Shown here: in pieces, positions 59,979-64,000 of the stretch
How positions within the stretch are numbered: the first letter of the stretch is position 1
Layout of the letters: every line of letters begins with the position of its first letter
From: Rhodospirillaceae bacterium
GTDB taxonomy: Bacteria; Pseudomonadota; Alphaproteobacteria; Rhodospirillales; UBA2165
Assembly (NCBI GenBank): GCA_018674495.1
Contig: JABHAA010000041.1
Span: forward strand, 1 to 64,000
Direction: 5' to 3'
Length of the DNA stretch: 64,000 nucleotides
Made by a program: the position numbers and the translations under genes
Notes under the pieces: generated by a model
Seen by the model: only the letters and a program-made list of their open reading frames with translations
Told to the model about the DNA's origin: nothing
The model's database searches: none

Positions 59979-61565
59979 TTAGTCCTGTCCCGACACCTGG
60001 CCCATGATGGCTGACGCATCGTTCGGGCCATCATCACCGGTCCAGACGACGAATTGATCCGGGCGCACCAGGATCAGGCGCTGCTCGTATTTTTCGCGGC
60101 CCCCTTCAAAACTGTCGCGAATACAGTTCAAGGGAATGCCGCGCGCCTTGGCGGCCGCTTCGAATTCCTGAACTGATTTGTCCTCGGCGCCAAAGGCCAG
60201 CAGGTTGAAGCCGCTATCCAGTTCCTCGAACACGTTGCGGCCCGATGACAAGGGCTGCGGCGGCAGATGATGGCCGGTGCGGGCGGTAAAGCTGTGCACC
60301 CCATGGGCGCCGCATACGGCGCCGTCCTCGCCCATCACGACCGATGAGCCTTCGTAATGGGGTACGTATATTTCGGCGCGCATGCCGCCGGTATATTCTC
60401 GTTCTTTCCAGACCCGGGCAAATTCCTCTTCGTCTTTTTCCGGGCTGTAGCGTTCTAGGAATTCGGCGTCCTTATTGATGCGCGCGGCGATAAAATCTTC
60501 GCCGGTGTCTCGGAAAATGGGGCGCCGTTCCTCGGAATAGGTTTTCAGCAACGCATCAGTGCCCCAGCCGTCCAGCCTGGCGGCCAGCTTCCAGCCGATG
60601 TTGACCGCGTCTTCCAGGCCATTGTTGAGGCCGAAGCCGCCATAGGGCGGGTGGCTGTGGGCCGAATCGCCGGCGATGAAGACGCGCCCATTTTGATAAT
60701 CCTCGGCCACGGAGACGGCCAGATCCCAAAACCCTACATGGTCGAACTCGGCTGCAAACTCGAAGCCGGCGGCCTCCTGGATAAGGCCGTGAAAATCGAA
60801 ATTGTCGCGGGTGGTGTCGGCGGGCACCGGGGCATGGAAAAACCAGCCCTCGCCCACATCGATGCGCCCGAAAAACTGCCAATAGCCCTTCAGGTCCGGA
60901 TGCAGCACATTGTAGGTGGAGCGCGGCGGAAAGCGCTCCAAGCCTTTGTGCAATTCGGTGGAGCGGAACACCGCCAGCAACATCAATTGATCGAAATCGG
61001 AGCCGGAACGCACGATCCCGATCTGGTCGCGCACTACCGAGCGGGCGCCGTCGCAGCCGACTACATAGTCGGCCTCGATGACTTCGTGGCCCGATCCGTC
61101 TTCTTCGGCGATGCTGACGCGGACGCCGGTATCGTCTTGCTCGACCGTTTCCGCCGTCCAGCCGTACTGGACTTCGATGTTCGGAAAGTCGGCCATGCGT
61201 TTTCGCACCACCTCTTCCAGATGGTATTGGGGCAGGCGTTCGTTGGCCTGGAAATAGAAGTCGCGTACGGTTTCGCGCTGCGGCGGCTGGATCCAATATT
61301 CGCTCATCAAGTTGCCGTAGGCGGTGACGCCGCCGATAGGATAACCTTGGGGCATGGCGCGGGCGCTGCGCAATTCGTCGGCGATGCCCCAGTAATAGAA
61401 ATGCTCAAGCGTGCGCTGGGTCAGGTTCTGGCCCTTGGGGATACGCTGCGGGTTGGTGCGGCGCTCAACGACGCCGACCGATATGCCGCGCATGCCCAAT
61501 TCCAGCGCCAACGACGCGCCCACCGGCCCGCCGCCGACCACCAATACCTGATGCCGCTTTTCCAT
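59979..61565 (-). CDS. FAD-dependent aromatic monooxygenase (PHBH fold)
   Basis: A 528-residue class A flavin hydroxylase. GGGPVGASLALELG (11-24) binds ADP, VGCDGARSVVRDQIG is the DG motif and FIAGDSAHSHPPYGGFGLNNGLEDA the GD motif. The C-terminal thioredoxin-like extension is of the pentachlorophenol-hydroxylase/MhpA type. It hydroxylates phenols or aromatic acids with NAD(P)H and O2. It is the last gene of a leftward set with the OYE-like reductase (83-base gap), and converges on the receiver gene with four bases between. Confidence 0.9.
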   Translation of the reverse strand: MEKRHQVLVVGGGPVGASLALELGMRGISVGVVERRTNPQRIPKGQNLTQRTLEHFYYWGIADELRSARAMPQGYPIGGVTAYGNLMSEYWIQPPQRETVRDFYFQANERLPQYHLEEVVRKRMADFPNIEVQYGWTAETVEQDDTGVRVSIAEEDGSGHEVIEADYVVGCDGARSVVRDQIGIVRSGSDFDQLMLLAVFRSTELHKGLERFPPRSTYNVLHPDLKGYWQFFGRIDVGEGWFFHAPVPADTTRDNFDFHGLIQEAAGFEFAAEFDHVGFWDLAVSVAEDYQNGRVFIAGDSAHSHPPYGGFGLNNGLEDAVNIGWKLAARLDGWGTDALLKTYSEERRPIFRDTGEDFIAARINKDAEFLERYSPEKDEEEFARVWKEREYTGGMRAEIYVPHYEGSSVVMGEDGAVCGAHGVHSFTARTGHHLPPQPLSSGRNVFEELDSGFNLLAFGAEDKSVQEFEAAAKARGIPLNCIRDSFEGGREKYEQRLILVRPDQFVVWTGDDGPNDASAIMGQVSGQD

Positions 61566-61648
61566 TTGTCTATCCTCGCTTTACAATCTGTGCGCCGGGT
61601 TCATCCATGCCCAAGCTATTCGGTTGCTCAATTGTGGGCAAGAGCCAC

Positions 61649-63097
<1,449 letters not shown>

Positions 63098-63116
63098 GAG
63101 GCGAATTCGGCGCCGC

Positions 63117-63956
63117 TTATTCCGCCGCCTGATTGTCGTTGTTGTTTTCCTCGTCCGGTTCGCCGAAATCGGCGGGCACGGTCTCGCCTTTCTTGTGGAA
63201 TTCATCGGCTTCGGTTTCGAGCCGACGGAACGAGCGAATGGCAAACGGGAACGAAATGAGATAGGCGGCGAGAATAATGCTCAAAGTCAGCCAAGGCGCG
63301 CTGACCGACAACGCCGCCAGGATGCCGACGCCGAGCATGGTAAACAGAACCATGCGGTGCTGAACCCGGAACGTCTTGAACGAATAGGTGGGCAGCCGTG
63401 AGACCAGCAGACAGGCAACGATAAAGATAATGGCGCCGGTCAATATGGGCGAGCGTAGCCAGGGCGCATCAATCTGAAAGGAAAGGATCATGGGCAGCAA
63501 TACCAGGCCGGCGCCAGCTGGGGCGGGCACGCCGGTAAAGTAGTTCTTGGCCCAGGCGGGTGGCTCCGGCGCGTCGACTAGCGTGTTGAAGCGGGCCAGC
63601 CTGAGCGCGCAGCAGACGCTGAACAATAGCACCAGCACCCAGCCCACCGGCCCGGCGCTGTTCATGGTCCAAAGATACAATAGAAGTGCCGGAGCAACGC
63701 CAAAGCCGACAAAGTCCGACAGGCTGTCCAGTTCCGCGCCGAACTTCGAGGTCTCGTTGAGGATGCGGGCGATGCGCCCGTCCAGAGTATCCAGGATGGC
63801 GGCCACCACCAGCGACAGCACCGCTTGCTCCCACTTTTGTTCAAGCCCATAGCGCAGCGCCGTTAGTCCGGCGCACAAAGCCAGCATGGTCAGGATGTTG
63901 GGGATCATCCGGTTGATGGACAGCGCCCTTAAGCGCTCGCGGCGGGGGCGGAACAT
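63117..63956 (-). CDS. pssA: CDP-diacylglycerol-serine O-phosphatidyltransferase
   Basis: A 279-residue membrane enzyme that makes phosphatidylserine from CDP-diacylglycerol and serine. The CDP-alcohol phosphotransferase motif DG-x2-AR-x8-G-x3-D-x3-D is exact (Asp59, Gly60, Ala63, Arg64, Gly73, Asp77, Asp81). About eight hydrophobic segments follow, as in type II bacterial PssA, and the C-terminal tail is acidic. Its ATG directly follows the stop of the next upstream frame, most likely psd, as is usual for the psd-pssA pair. Confidence 0.93.
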   Translation of the reverse strand: MFRPRRERLRALSINRMIPNILTMLALCAGLTALRYGLEQKWEQAVLSLVVAAILDTLDGRIARILNETSKFGAELDSLSDFVGFGVAPALLLYLWTMNSAGPVGWVLVLLFSVCCALRLARFNTLVDAPEPPAWAKNYFTGVPAPAGAGLVLLPMILSFQIDAPWLRSPILTGAIIFIVACLLVSRLPTYSFKTFRVQHRMVLFTMLGVGILAALSVSAPWLTLSIILAAYLISFPFAIRSFRRLETEADEFHKKGETVPADFGEPDEENNNDNQAAE

Positions 63957-64000
63957 CTAACGCACCTCGCCTTGGCGGGGCTCTTCCTGGGCGTGGATAT
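63957..64000 (-). CDS. C-terminal end of a CDS, probably phosphatidylserine decarboxylase
   Basis: A minus-strand frame enters from the right edge and ends IHAQEEPRQGEVR with TAG at 63957-63959, directly before the pssA ATG. Thirteen residues are too few to identify a protein. Phosphatidylserine decarboxylase (psd) is the common upstream partner of pssA in alphaproteobacteria, so it is suggested by position only. Confidence 0.45.
   Translation of the reverse strand, partial: IHAQEEPRQGEVR

Overview
The window is GC-rich, densely packed chromosomal DNA that reads as an alphaproteobacterium, most likely Rhodospirillales-like. This is judged from protein flavour (two TRAP transporters, LLM flavin enzymes, BKACE, UbiD, MAPEG, bacteriohemerythrin) and codon use, not from a marker gene. 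I found no rRNA, tRNA or CRISPR array. AT-rich stretches at about 1-600, 26.1-27.4 kb and 52.1-52.45 kb stand out from the rest.

Layout. 1-1.8 kb is an accessory edge: the end of an IS1595-type insertion sequence that has cut a gene of unknown function, an orphan HigA-like antitoxin, a 114-residue chemoreceptor signalling-tip protein and a small ORF closed by a strong terminator. 1.9-5.2 kb holds a CocE-type hydrolase, an exported ankyrin protein and an SDR. 5.3-10.7 kb is an iron(III) ABC importer, a bacteriohemerythrin and a NiCoT-like metal transporter.

10.7-26.1 kb, 27.4-37.8 kb and 38.2-52.1 kb form a catabolic super-cluster. It contains two ACMSD/LigW-like amidohydrolases, two dihydroxypseudooxynicotine-hydrolase-like alpha/beta hydrolases, a TRAP DctPQM importer with an SDR, a two-subunit molybdenum hydroxylase with a ThDP enzyme, and a fumarate-reductase-like flavoprotein. 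It also contains an LLM + DUF35 + thiolase unit, BKACE, a class II aldolase, a MetE-like enzyme, a RutA-like monooxygenase, hydantoinase A/B, a TAXI-TRAP importer, UbiD and an AtzH/HpxZ-like protein. Together these look like uptake and degradation of aromatic or N-heterocyclic carboxylates, but the substrate cannot be read from the sequence. 52.4-57.3 kb is a PadR-controlled RND efflux operon with two clear operator dyads. 57.2-64 kb holds an EF-hand protein, an acyl-CoA ligase, an atypical receiver protein, an FAD monooxygenase, an old-yellow-enzyme-like reductase and phosphatidylserine synthase.

Most notable observations: a 23-bp tandem duplication at the start of dctP that moves the SD-linked ATG out of frame and leaves a TTGA restart; the IS insertion that makes a chimeric ORF at the left edge; a perfect 13-bp inverted repeat covering the Shine-Dalgarno of an amidohydrolase gene; the double PadR operator; a hemerythrin whose usual last His ligand is Asp; and a 51-residue ORF in the BKACE/aldolase operon.
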